Positions 48,200 through 58,523 of a stretch of 64,000 bases of DNA are shown here, piece by piece. This DNA comes from Panagrolaimus kolymaensis (taxonomy: Eukaryota > Nematoda > Chromadorea > Rhabditida > Panagrolaimidae): positions 434,001 to 498,000 of the forward strand of contig JAJQJQ010000068.1 in NCBI GenBank assembly GCA_028622995.1, written 5' to 3'. A program made the position numbers and the translations under genes. Within the stretch, counting starts at the first letter, position 1, and each line of letters opens with the position of its first letter. The notes under the pieces are model-generated. The model ran no database searches. It saw only the letters and a list, made by a program, of their open reading frames with translations, and was not told where the DNA came from.

Positions 48200-50344
48200 A
48201 TGCTCCAAGTGTTCCTCGAGCATCCATCATTTGAAAGAATTTCATCTTTCTTCCATGCTGTCGTCTTTCAATATCTTCAATATTTCCTGAATTTTTTTAC
48301 TCTTCATATTATGGGAATATTTGATCAATTTTATGAAAAGGCAAAGTCATTATTTGGTGAATCAAAAGGACCTTATAAGGTATGTTTAGTACTTTGTTTT
48401 AGAAGCTTAATGGTGTTTTGAAAGAGCTGCTTCGATTATTTTATGCTTTATTGAATTGGACCAAAGTTGCTTTATAAATTACTTCTTGACAAAATGCTTT
48501 GATTTCTTCAATCCAACTTCTTTCTAATGCTTCTGTATAATCGAAAGCAGTTTTTTGGAATCCATTTCTTTATCTTTGTTATTTTTGTATTCCGTATCTA
48601 ATATCTTTCATTTTTCAGAAAAAAGATTATTATGAACTTCTTGAAGTGGAAATCAAAGCAACGGATGATGAAATAAAGAAATCATATCGTAAAATGGCTT
48701 TAAAATGGCATCCTGATAAGAATCCTGGTAAAGAAGAAGAATGTGCTGCATATTTTACTCTTCTTCAACAAGCTTATGAAGTGCTAATGGATCCAAGAGA
48801 ACGTGCTTTCTATGATAAACATAAGGATAATATTCTTCGAGAACGTAAGTAATTTTGGTGGAAGAATTTCGTGAATATCTAATGACTATTCTTATTTTAG
48901 AAGATGCAACTGAAGAAACTCGTGATGAAGGTATCAAACTATTTCAATATTTTCAACCATGCTTTAAAGGTTTTGGTGATGATCCGCAAGTGAGTTAATA
49001 ACTTTAATGGTTTGAATCGAATATAACTAATCGCCCATCTTTTCAGGGTTTCTACAGCGTTTATCGTGAAGTGTTTGATCGTTTAGCAACAGAAGAATTT
49101 CCATATCTTGATGATGATGATGAACACAACTTTCCTACTTTTGGTCGTTCTGATAGTGGTTATGATATGGTCGTGGCTCCCTTCTATGATTTCTGGACAA
49201 ACTTTTCAACTTCTCGCACTTTTGCATGGCTTGATAAATGGAATCTTCGTGATGCTCCTAATCGTCAAACTTTACGTGCTATGGAAAAGGATAATCGTAA
49301 ACTCCGTGATGCTGCAAAGGATGAAAGAAATGATGAAATTCGTTCTTTGGCAACTTACATTCGAAAACGTGATAAACGTGTCAAAGCTTTCCGTGATATT
49401 TTGGAAGAAAGAAAGAAAAAAGCTCATGAACAAGCCGAAGCTCGTCGAAAACAAAAACTTCGTGAAAATTTAGAACAATTGGGAGAACATGTCGTCGATG
49501 AAGAAGTGAAGCAAGCACATTTGCAATCTTTAAAAGAAATAGAAAATGCTTTGGATGCTGAATTTGGTATTATCAAAGGTGGTGGAAGTGATGATTCCGA
49601 AGGATCAAATGAAGAAGCAGCTGAATTTTGTATTGTTTGTGATAAAAGTTTTAAAACAGCGTAAGATTTTACTATTTTTTGCTTCATATTGTTATATTAT
49701 CATCTTTCAGGAAAACGTATGCCAATCATCAAAAATCCAAGAAGCATAAACAAGCTCTAGAAGAACTTCGAAAACATATGAAAGATGAAGATGCTTTGCT
49801 GTTACAGGAAGAAGAACAAGTTGAAGAAGAAGAAACTCCAAGAAAGAAAGGAAAAACAAAGAAACAACGAAAGAAGGGAAAGGGAGATGAACCTATTTTG
49901 AATGATGAAGAACAAGAAGCTGGCGAAACTATAGCCGAAGAAGTTGCTGACAAGTTAAAGGTGGAAGATGATCATGAAAAAGAAACAGAAGTGAAAGATG
50001 AAATGGCGGATGAACAATCATCTCAAGTTGGAAAAGAAGAAGCGGTTGACGGAAAACCTAAACTTGGAAAAGGTAAGGGTTTATGCAATGTGTAACCGTT
50101 AATAATGCAAGTGTCGTTTTCAGCTAAAATGAGAAGAGCAGCCAAAGCTGAAGCTAAGAAAAGAGAAGAAGAACAAGAAGAAAAGCCATCCGGTCCTACT
50201 GAAGCCATACCATCTGAATGTCAAGTATGTGGTCTTGATTTTAATTCTCGTTCAAAGCTCTTCAAACATATCGAAGCAACTGGTCATGCAATTTTGAAAA
50301 CAGAAAATCCGAATCAAAAAGCAAAAAAGAAAGACAAAAAATAA
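48200..50344 (+). CDS. DNAJC21: DNAJC21 / Jjj1-type J-domain ribosome biogenesis factor
   Basis: Exons: join(48200..48379, 48619..48844, 48901..48989, 49047..49660, 49711..50072, 50124..50344), 563 aa from the first ATG or 526 aa from 48311. Cytosolic co-chaperone that with HSP70 recycles 60S maturation factors. Visible: J domain with HPD (91-93, long-form numbering), RLATEEFPY, the FWTNFSTSRTFAWLDK block, a charged coiled region, a C2H2 finger FCIVCDKSFKTAKTYANHQKS (~359), an acidic/Lys-rich linker and a second C2H2 finger ECQVCGLDFNSRSKLFKHIE (~521). The first ATG follows a TTTTTTCAG acceptor by two bases. Most homologues begin near the J domain, so the extra 60 residues are unusual; the 37 upstream of MGIFDQF may not be used. 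AATAAA at 50399 and 50416. Confidence 0.95.
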
Positions 50345-51397
50345 TAATTTTTTTACATGATAATAAATGTTTTTGTATGTTTTTTGTTGTGTTTGTTTAA
50401 TAAAATTTATTTATAAATAAAGTTCTTATTTAACTTTGACATTGTAATTTTCAACTTTTTTTACCGACTATGCGATACACTAATAATACTTGGTTCAAAG
50501 ATTATCATAAATGCAAGAATAAAACAAACTTTGCTCGGTTTTTGGACTTTAACAAAAGTTTATTAGCACTTTGCATTTTTCGATTTGGTTGAAAATCTCC
50601 TAATTTGACTCATTGTCTTTCAACTATTTGATTACCAATCTCCAACGTTATTCTTAAATAAGCAGCAGCAATCATAGTAAAAAGTCATTTCTTTTAAACT
50701 CACACACTTTCATCAATAAGAAAGATGCTAATCTTTGTTCATATATATTATTTAAAAATAGTTGCCTAATTATGATTAGGATTCCAACCATGCGTTTGTA
50801 AGTAATGCTGATGTTATTAGTGATTAATTCCAATCCCATTCTTTTTGGATGGTTAATTTTATGATTCTCTAAACCCTCATCGTTTTGCAATAACATCTAA
50901 TTTATTTTTGTTCTCGCAAAGGTTTTTTTACTACAAAGACTATGCACTCATATTCCTTCTACACCCATCTCTGATGAATTTTCTTATAAACAAAAATCAA
51001 ACTCAATATTAATTTCTTGCTTTAAAGGTTAAAAAAATGTCCTTCTAATTTCAAAATCGAGTAAATAAAGTGTTTGGACAAGAACAAACAAAGCTTCAAG
51101 CATTTCCACCAATTTTTAAAATGAATAAAACTCTCGAAAGGAAAAAATGGTTGCCCGGACATAAAATGTTCGAAATTCGCGAACTCTTTCTTTTGCCAAA
51201 AGGAAAGAAAAGAGAGATCCAAAAAAGTTTTCCTCCTTCCTCATCTTCAACAAGCTTTTTATTATTCCTCAACTTTACACTATTTTTTCTTCCTTCATAT
51301 TCGTTCAGTTTATTCGTGTATTTTTGTTTCCGTGTTTCAATGTTTGATTGAAAAAAAAAATTAATGGAGTATTTGTTTCAGGTCTTACGCATCAACT
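50345..51397. other. Spacer DNAJC21 / CCT1
   Basis: 1,053 bp, with DNAJC21 poly(A) signals at its left end and a trans-splice-type acceptor (TTTGTTTCAG, ending 51381) at its right end. An open frame at 51070-51351 lacks family resemblance and is not called. Confidence 0.45.
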
Positions 51398-53202
51398 ATG
51401 TCAAATGAAACTCTTCTTGCTTTATTGGGTCAACGAACGTCTGGACAATCTATTCGTACTCAAAATGGTAAATATTTATTTTTCTTGCCTATCCTTTTAA
51501 TTTAATCAAGTTGATTTTCAGTAAACGCAGCTGCCGCAATCGCTAATATTGTCAAATCTTCTCTTGGACCTGTTGGTTTGGATAAAATGCTTGTTGATGA
51601 AATTGGGGTAAACTTTGCTTTGTTCGTTATCATTCCTTTTTATTACTCTTTCTGTTTTTAGGATGTAACGGTAACTAATGATGGTGCAACTATCCTCAAA
51701 CTTCTTGAAGTGGAACATCCTGCTGGTAAAATTCTTGTTGAACTTGCTCAACTCCAAGATGAAGAAGTTGGTGATGGTACAACATCGGTCGTCATCCTTG
51801 CTGCTGAACTACTCAAAGCTGCTGATGAACTTGTCAAACAGAAAATTCATCCAACAACAGTCATCAATGGTTATCGTTTAGCTTGTAAAGAAGCTGTTCG
51901 GTACATGCAAGATAATCTTGCTTTTACTATCGCTGATATCGATCGTCTAAGTATTCTTCGTGCCGCACAAACTTCGATGTCATCAAAACTTATTGGAAGT
52001 GAATCCGAATTCTTCTCTGAAATGTGTGTTGAAGCAGCTGAATTGGTCAAAGTTACTGAAGCTGGTGGAAAGATCGTTTATCCCATTCAAGCTATCAATG
52101 TTCTCAAAGCTCATGGACGTTCAACTCAAGAATCTCGACTTATTCGTGGTTATGCTTTAAATTGTACTCGAGCTGCTGAAGGAATGCCCCGAAAGATTAT
52201 CAATGCTAAAATTGCTGTATTGGATATGAACCTTTCAAAGGCGAAAATGCATCTTGGAATTTCTATCAAAGTTACTGATCCAGAAAAGATTGAAGCCATC
52301 CGTCGTGAAGAAATTGAAATTACAAAGCGTCAAATTGACAAGATCCTTGCTGCTGGAGCCAATGTTATTTTCACTACTGGTGGTATCGATGATCTCTGCT
52401 TAAAGCAATTTGTTGAAGCTGGAGCTATGGCTGTTCGCCGATGTCGTAAAGTTGATTTGAAACGCATTGCTAAAGCAACTGGTGCTACATTGACTGCTTC
52501 TCTAGCAACTTTGGAAAATGAAGAAGCATATGAAACATCTTTCTTGGGTCATGCTGATGAAGTCTTGCAAGAACGTATCAGTGATGAAGAACTTATTTTA
52601 GTCAAAGGTCCTAAAGCTCACTCTGCTGCTTCTATTATCCTTCGGTAAGCTATCTCTTTATTCATTTCATGTTGTTATAACTCTTTTTGTTTTTTAGTGG
52701 TCCAAATGATACTATGCTTGATGAAATGGAACGTTCAATTCACGATGCTCTTTGTGTTGTCAAACGAGTCCTTGAAAGTAAGAAGCTTGTGGTCGGTGGT
52801 GGTGCCGTTGAATCTGCTATCAATGTTTACCTTGAAAACTTCTCAACAAGTCTTGCATCACGTGAACAACTTCCTGTTGCTGAATTCGCAAATGCTTTAT
52901 TGGTTATTCCAAAGGTATTAGCTTCGAATGCTGCTCAAGATGCTACTCAATTGGTTGCTAAACTTCGTGCTTTCCACAACAAAAGCCAACATGATAAAAA
53001 TTGTGCTCATCTCAAATATGCTGGCTTGGATCTTGTTAATGGTGAAATTATTGATAACAAAGAAGCTGGAGTCTTTGAACCATTGATCTCCAAAATCAAA
53101 TCACTCAAATTTGCAACTGAAGCTGCTATTACCATCTTAAGAATTGATGATCTTATTAAACTGGACAAAATTGAAAGAAAACCTGAAGAAGAATGTCATT
53201 AA
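51398..53202 (+). CDS. cct-1: T-complex protein 1 subunit alpha (CCT1)
   Basis: Exons: join(51398..51467, 51522..51607, 51662..52644, 52698..53202), 547 aa, the usual length. A subunit of the eight-member cytosolic chaperonin TRiC that folds actin and tubulin. Visible: group II chaperonin motifs NIVKSSLGPVGLDKML, NDGATILKLLEVEHP, GDGTTSVV (89-96, nucleotide site), TTGGIDDLCLKQF, AGAMAVRRC, GGGAVESAINVYLE, NAAQDATQLVAKLRA and NKEAGVFEPLISKIKSLKFATEAA. Details such as VNAAAAIANIVKS and LVKQKIHPTTVINGYRLA point to the alpha subunit rather than a paralogue. The ATG is 16 nt behind acceptor TTTGTTTCAG. Codon use favours GCT, GAA and CGT, more regular than its neighbours, in line with high expression. 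AATAAA at 53357-53362. Confidence 0.97.
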
Positions 53203-53869
53203 AAGAAATGGTCTCATGGTTTCATTCTTGTATGGCGAAGAAGCAACATCCATCTCAACTCTTTGATTTTCCTGCTTCTTTTCTTGTTGCTTTTGTTTGT
53301 TATATTTTTTTATTTGCTGATATTTTTCATTGTCAAGGTTAAATAAGCTTTGTATTAATAAATAAATCTTTACAACCTTTCGCTTTTATTGTTACCATAG
53401 GATCAGCTTTGGAATTGAGTTTTTTTGATGAACTTACGCAGCACTTTTTTCTTTGATTTATTCTTTAAAGACTTTTGTTATTCGATGCTATAGCACATGG
53501 ATACACAATATCCAATCTAAGACACTTTAGCATCTTTTTGCATCTAAGTTTTCTCTTTATTGTTTACTTTAGCTACCTATGTTAATCGCAAGTGTTTGTT
53601 TAAATTTTTGAGGAAAATGAAGCTTGAAGATTATCATAATGCAAAGTAATCCAAAATAAAAGGAAGGATGATAAACAGCGAAATTATTAAGTTTAAGATC
53701 CAATACCCGCAAAAAAAGTTATATGGAAAAGATTGAGTGTCACAAAAAAGAAGTACAGCAAAAAAAGAGACAAAGTCAAAGGCAAATGAGTTGGTGAAAA
53801 AAGGCATCAAACAAGACAAATTTATTGAAACAAGGTCACAATAAAAGTTAACAAACAAGAAAGACAAAA
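53203..53869. other. Convergent spacer CCT1 / F-box-like gene
   Basis: 3' region of two converging genes; holds the CCT1 poly(A) signal near its left end. No gene seen. Confidence 0.5.
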
Positions 53870-54625
53870 TTACAAAATTACAGGATATTTTCTAAAAGTT
53901 GTGTAATCATCTTCAGCTTCAAATTCGGTAATAACTTTTTGAGTACGAAGAAGGTTGCCAAATGGGATGAGATCATTGATATTGAAAGATAAAGAACAGG
54001 ATGGATGGAATAAATTGATCCTAAAAAATAACACATAAAAGTTGTGACAAAAAATATCAATAGTAACTTACTGAAAAACATCAAGATGAGTTAAAGATTT
54101 GGTAAAGGCCATAAATTCTTCCAATGAACATTGAGATTCAATACCACCAGTAAAATAAAATCGTTTCAACCCTTGAGGCATAATCATCTTCAAATCATCA
54201 AGGTTAATGGAGCAGACAAAAAAACCCAGATGTGCAGCGGCATTAAAGTTGAATGGCAAAGATCGAAGAAAGCGAGCATCAATTTTGATATTATTATTAT
54301 AGGATGTTTTGATATAAATTGAACCATGAACATCAATTTTCTTTTTCATTGATGATAGATCAGCTCCAAGGACTCCACGACAAAATTCATTTTCATTACA
54401 AAAGCAGGAAAGAGTGTACTTGCATTTCGAACGTTCTGCATCACTTTTGACTTCAGCATGTTTAACGATATGGCATCGTTTTGAAAGATTCTTGGTCGTT
54501 GTATTGATGTTGGAGAAAGTCTTCAAAGTTTTCGGATCCAAGATTTCAGCAAAACGTTTTTGACAAACATAAGGAAGAGTCTTGAAATCGAAACATTTAT
54601 TTTCAGGAGCAGATTTAGGTACCAT
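53870..54625 (-). CDS. F-box-like protein of the nematode-expanded type
   Basis: Exons: complement(53870..54020, 54072..54625), 234 aa. Residues ~10-50 (FDFKTLPYVCQKRFAEILDP, then LKTFSNINTTTKNLSKRC) have the pattern of a degenerate F-box: Leu-Pro, an aliphatic helix, then a conserved-position Ser/Asn. This would link SKP1 to substrates. The remainder resembles the leucine-patterned C-terminal halves of nematode F-box proteins (LKMIMPQGLKRFYFTGG, FTKSLTHLDVF) and includes a Cys cluster near residue 85. The start was placed at the first ATG behind the acceptor ACATTTTTAG (about 54681); an in-frame GTG lies upstream at 54670. Such genes evolve quickly in nematodes, so the specific role cannot be inferred. 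Confidence 0.6.
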
Positions 54626-55077
54626 GTTCTTACGAGCTGATTTGATAACTTTCTTATTGGAGTCGCTCACGTTGAATAACTAAAAATGTATTCAAATAAA
54701 GTAAATATGAATAATGAAAGGCACGGCACGTAAAAGCGACAAAAATTTTAGAAATGTGTTAGACACGAACGAAGAAAAAAAGCATAAAAGGAAAGGAGAA
54801 TAGTTTTCTCCAATGAAATCAGAAAAGAAGCAAAAATGAGAAACAACAAAAAAAGACAACAAATGAATATTAATGCTTTACGCGATACCATAATTTACTG
54901 TTCAATCGCAATTTCATCTTGCAACGCATTCTTCAGCGGGGAAAAAACATTGAAAAAAAGGCGCGAACAACTTCTTTCAAAAAAACATTTCTCTCTTCTT
55001 TCCCTCATTTTTCAACTTTACCCTTCTTTTTTTTTGTTGCTGCAAATTTTCAAATCAAAGCACAACAACTTTCAAAT
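54626..55077. promoter_or_regulatory. Divergent promoter F-box-like gene / PRIM2
   Basis: 452 bp between two divergent start codons. A/T rich; no specific element recognised. Confidence 0.45.
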
Positions 55078-57038
55078 ATGGCTTTCATTTCAACAAATTA
55101 TGAACTAAAAAGAAAAGATGATGGCAAAGTTATTGCATATGTAAGTTTTCCACCTTTTTTGTTTGTTACATTCTATGTTAATTTTAATGCTTCTTATTAT
55201 TTTTCAGACTGGAAGATACGATTCGCCTAAATCAAACTTAAGTTTATATCATGATCCTCCAACTGAAGTCATCACTTTACAAGAATTTGATCAATATGGA
55301 CGAAATCGGCTGAAAGTATTAAAGAAAGTTGAATATTTGCGTGAAAAATATCGTCAAGGATCAAAAGAATATATGGATGCTTTCAAGAAGGTTAGTTTAT
55401 CAATGGTTTGAACATGATGATTTAGTGTATTAGTGATATTCACTATTAATGAACAACTTTTCCAGGACATGAAAGAATTAATGCCTTTAGCAACTGGTGC
55501 TGTATTTGCGAAAGATTTAGCTGCTGCTCGTCGCAAAGATCGAATCTCACATTTTATTCTTCGTATGGCATTTTGTCAATGTTCTGAACAAACGAAATGG
55601 TTTATTCAACAAGAAGTGGAACTCTTTCGAACTCGATTCTCATTGGAACCTCAAGAAAATGTGATGGATTTTCTTCGAGTGAATAATCTCGAACTTGAAA
55701 GTGTTACTCCTGAAGAAAAGCAAGAATTTTCAAAGCAACTATGTAATGGCAACAAAATATCTGATGAAGCATTTGAAAAAACTGATTTTTGGAAAGTGGA
55801 ATTCACTCGAGCTTTTGAACTGATTCGTGGACGAAAGGTTTTCCTATGGAAAGGAATGATTTACATTACTTCTAAAGAACTCATTGCTGTGGTGGCAACA
55901 AGATTACGATTGATTATGTCTAAAGCTATGGCTGTAAGTTTGATTCATTTTTCTTGTTATTTGCAATCTTATTTGATTATTTTACAACTTGCTTTTTTCA
56001 TCATTGTTCTAATCGTTGATTTTTCAGAAAGAAGCTGCAAGCCTGAACTTTCTGGATGAAGAAGATCGACTTTTACCTTTGCTTCGAAGAATGACAAAAA
56101 TGGATGCAAATTATGGATTTACTAAACCAAAGAATCCAAATGAAATCACTCCACAAATGGTTGATGAAGTAAGCTTTATCTTTGTGGACGTTACTGTTAA
56201 ACTTTATATCAACTTTCTTTTTGTTATTTCAAAACTGTCACAACCTTTAAAAGCTGTAATGGATGCAGTATCTTATGTTTTTCGTTTTGCCTTTGTACCT
56301 TTAGCACTCTCATACTCTTTCCATTGTTTCTGATTTATTTGTTTTTTAGCTTGCAAAAACTTCTTTTCCACCATGTATGCGTCAAATTCATTCTCGCCTT
56401 CGACAAGATCATCATCTTCGTCATTTTGCTCGTCGTCAATATGGTCTTTTTCTCAAAGATGCTGGAATGTCAATGGAAAGCTCGCTGGAATTCTTCAGAA
56501 AGGAATTTACAAAAAAATTGGATGTCAACAAATTTGATAAAGAATATGCTTATAACATCCGACACATGTATGGTAAAGAAGGATCACAACGTGAAGGAAG
56601 TGCTTATCCTTGCACAACTATCATTCTTACAAATCCTCCAGCAGCTCAAGATTGTCATGGTATCTTTATTAATTACTTTCGTTCTTTACCTTTATGCTTC
56701 ATTTTTTAGGATGTCCTTTCAAACATTGTGAACCTGAAATGCTTGCTCAACGTTTGGAACTTATGGGATTAACAAAGGATCAAGCTCAAAAAGTCAAAGT
56801 TCTTTCAAAGATGTCTCATTTCGATAAAGCTTGTGCAAGAACATTTGAATTTCAACACAAAATGGAAGAAGGCGCTCTTGGTTCAGTGATTACTCATCCA
56901 AACCAATACTTCGAATTATCTCGTCAAATTCATGATGGAAAACGATCAAAGGAAGCAAAAATATCTCAAGAAGTTCAATTAACTATCAAAAGGAAAGAAC
57001 ATGGAACAGATGGATTTGAAGAAGATATGGAATTTTAG
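55078..57038 (+). CDS. PRIM2: DNA primase large subunit
   Basis: Exons: join(55078..55140, 55208..55390, 55466..55933, 56028..56168, 56350..56659, 56710..57038), 497 aa (human 509). Partner of the catalytic small primase subunit in the polymerase alpha-primase complex; starts RNA primers in the nucleus. N-terminal half: GRYDSPKSNLSLYHDPPTE, DQYGRNRLKVLKKVE, DRISHFILRMAFC, GRKVFLWKGMIYI. The C-terminal 4Fe-4S domain begins PPCMRQIHSRLRQDHHLRHF, with candidate cluster cysteines C294, C373 (YPC), C390 (GCPF) and C430 (KACART). Also present are QYGLFLKDAG and FDKEYAYNIRHMYGKEG. All introns keep phase. AATAAA at 57138-57143. Complete and not unusual. Confidence 0.96.
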
Positions 57039-57792
57039 TGAAATTTCTTTATATGTTTTGATTTTTTGATGTTATGTTTTCATTTTGTTAGCCTTGTTTT
57101 TACTTTTGTGTTGTAATATTTTGTTTTTTATGTGTTAAATAAAGCTTTGTGTTATTTGTATTTTCCGATTTTCATTTTCATACATAATTTTCGAGCTGTT
57201 TTTCAACTTCGATCGCAATCATCAAAATTGCTTAATAAAGAAGTAATAAGCTTGTTGTAAGATTTTTCTTGGAAATCTTACCTAAAAATAAGTTAATACA
57301 AGATTCAAAAACGACAATGAAGGTGAAAATGGAGATAAAGCAGACCGTTTGAAACAACAGGTTGAATTTGTCAGCCCTGATCTCCAAAAATACCATTTCA
57401 GACATTAACACAAAGTTAGAAACAATCAAAATTTGAATCTTCTAACTTATTCGAAAAATCGATAGTAAAGATTTTAGCAAAGAATTGATGAAGCTTCTTT
57501 TTCAATGGATTAATCATTCGCAAAGTAATAATCCAATTCTCTTCAATCCATGGTATAACAAACGAAAGTCATCTCAAACAAAAAACAAAAGAAATTCAAG
57601 CAAAAGAAAAGTGTATCAAAAATCATTTATAACAAAAAAACATAGAAAAAAAGTATTAACACAAACAATCAAAAATTACTACAATAAAAACAATTTGATT
57701 AATCTTTATTCATTTTTGTTACCATTGCAGGAATCCATCTTCATGCTGCTTTGATCATCTTGAGACGTCATTGATTCACTTTGAGTTGATGT
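57039..57792. other. Convergent spacer PRIM2 / GIGYF-like gene
   Basis: Contains the PRIM2 poly(A) signal and, on the minus strand, AATAAA at 57705-57710 for the GIGYF-like gene. Small open frames on both strands are not supported as genes. Confidence 0.5.
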
Positions 57793-58258
57793 TTATGGTT
57801 CTTGGAGAAATTCAGGAGGAATCCATCGTTGGGGAAAAGCAGGAATGATTTCTCTCATTTCACAATAATGTTCAAAATAATTATTTGGATGAACAAGAGA
57901 TAATGGAGAAAAGGCCATAGCAAGCATGAAATTACGATCATATGTTACACGAGTCTTCATTCTTCCATCAGGTATACGATATTCCATAATCGTTCCACCA
58001 TAACCATCAGGTGTTTGACCAATCTGAAAAATAGAAAAGAAGAAAGTCAAAGAAGCAAACAAAAAAGAAAAATAATGTTACAGTTAATGGACCAGGTTCA
58101 TCAAGATTAAGTTGAGATAAATCAGGTGGACGACAAATATTTGAACGACGATGCTTTCGTTTGAGAGGAGTTGAAGTTGGGCGATCATCATTAGCAACGA
58201 GTTGAATTCGGTGCTGTTGTTGTTGTAACGATGAATAATTTGAAGATGTTTGATTCAT
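57793..58258 (-). CDS. Short GIGYF-like protein: 4EHP-binding motif without GYF domain
   Basis: Exons: complement(57793..58023, 58082..58258), 135 aa, complete. An N-terminal half with Gln run and a basic patch (PLKRKHRRSN), then a ~35-residue block shared with the GIGYF gene at 61-64 kb: PDG-GG-I--YR-(S/P)DG--K--VTYDR-FMLAMA. YDRNFML (from Tyr87) fits the Y-x4-hydrophobic-hydrophobic motif by which GIGYF proteins bind the cap-binding protein 4EHP (Y-x4-M-L in GIGYF). It then diverges and ends IPPEFLQEP, with no GYF domain or coiled coil. A CTTTTTTTCAG acceptor lies 14 nt before the ATG. It probably arose by duplication of the GIGYF 5' part and could bind 4EHP without recruiting GYF partners. 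Confidence 0.78.
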
Positions 58259-58523
58259 TTTGAGATAAATCCCTGAAAAAAAGATGGAGTTAAAACACAT
58301 AAAGCATCATATCATAAAGAGAGGATGATGATCGCGACACTCGAATAACAAAAACGGTAAAATGCTTTGCTTTATGACAGCTTTATGGAGCTTAACAAAA
58401 TGATAATGGAGACAAAAGCAATCAAATAAACAAAGCTTCAAAAAAGGTAAAAAGAGAGGAAAATGAAAAGACAAAAACAACAAATGAAATGATTCTTTCA
58501 AAGTTTTTAGGAGCAACCGTAAG

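Noticed and set aside
49424..50208. Minus-strand Ser/Cys-rich open frames within DNAJC21
   Set aside because: Antisense shadows of the Glu/Lys-rich coding sequence.
51070..51351. 93-codon frame upstream of CCT1
   Set aside because: Phe/Ser-rich, no family, lies just before the trans-splice-type acceptor of CCT1; likely spacer.
54836..55230. Open frames upstream of and overlapping PRIM2 exon 1
   Set aside because: They read through the PRIM2 intron or lie in its promoter; PRIM2 start at 55078 explains the coding signal.
57485..57754. Plus-strand 89-codon Lys/Asn-rich frame
   Set aside because: Low complexity, no splice signals, lies in the 3' region of the minus-strand GIGYF-like gene.
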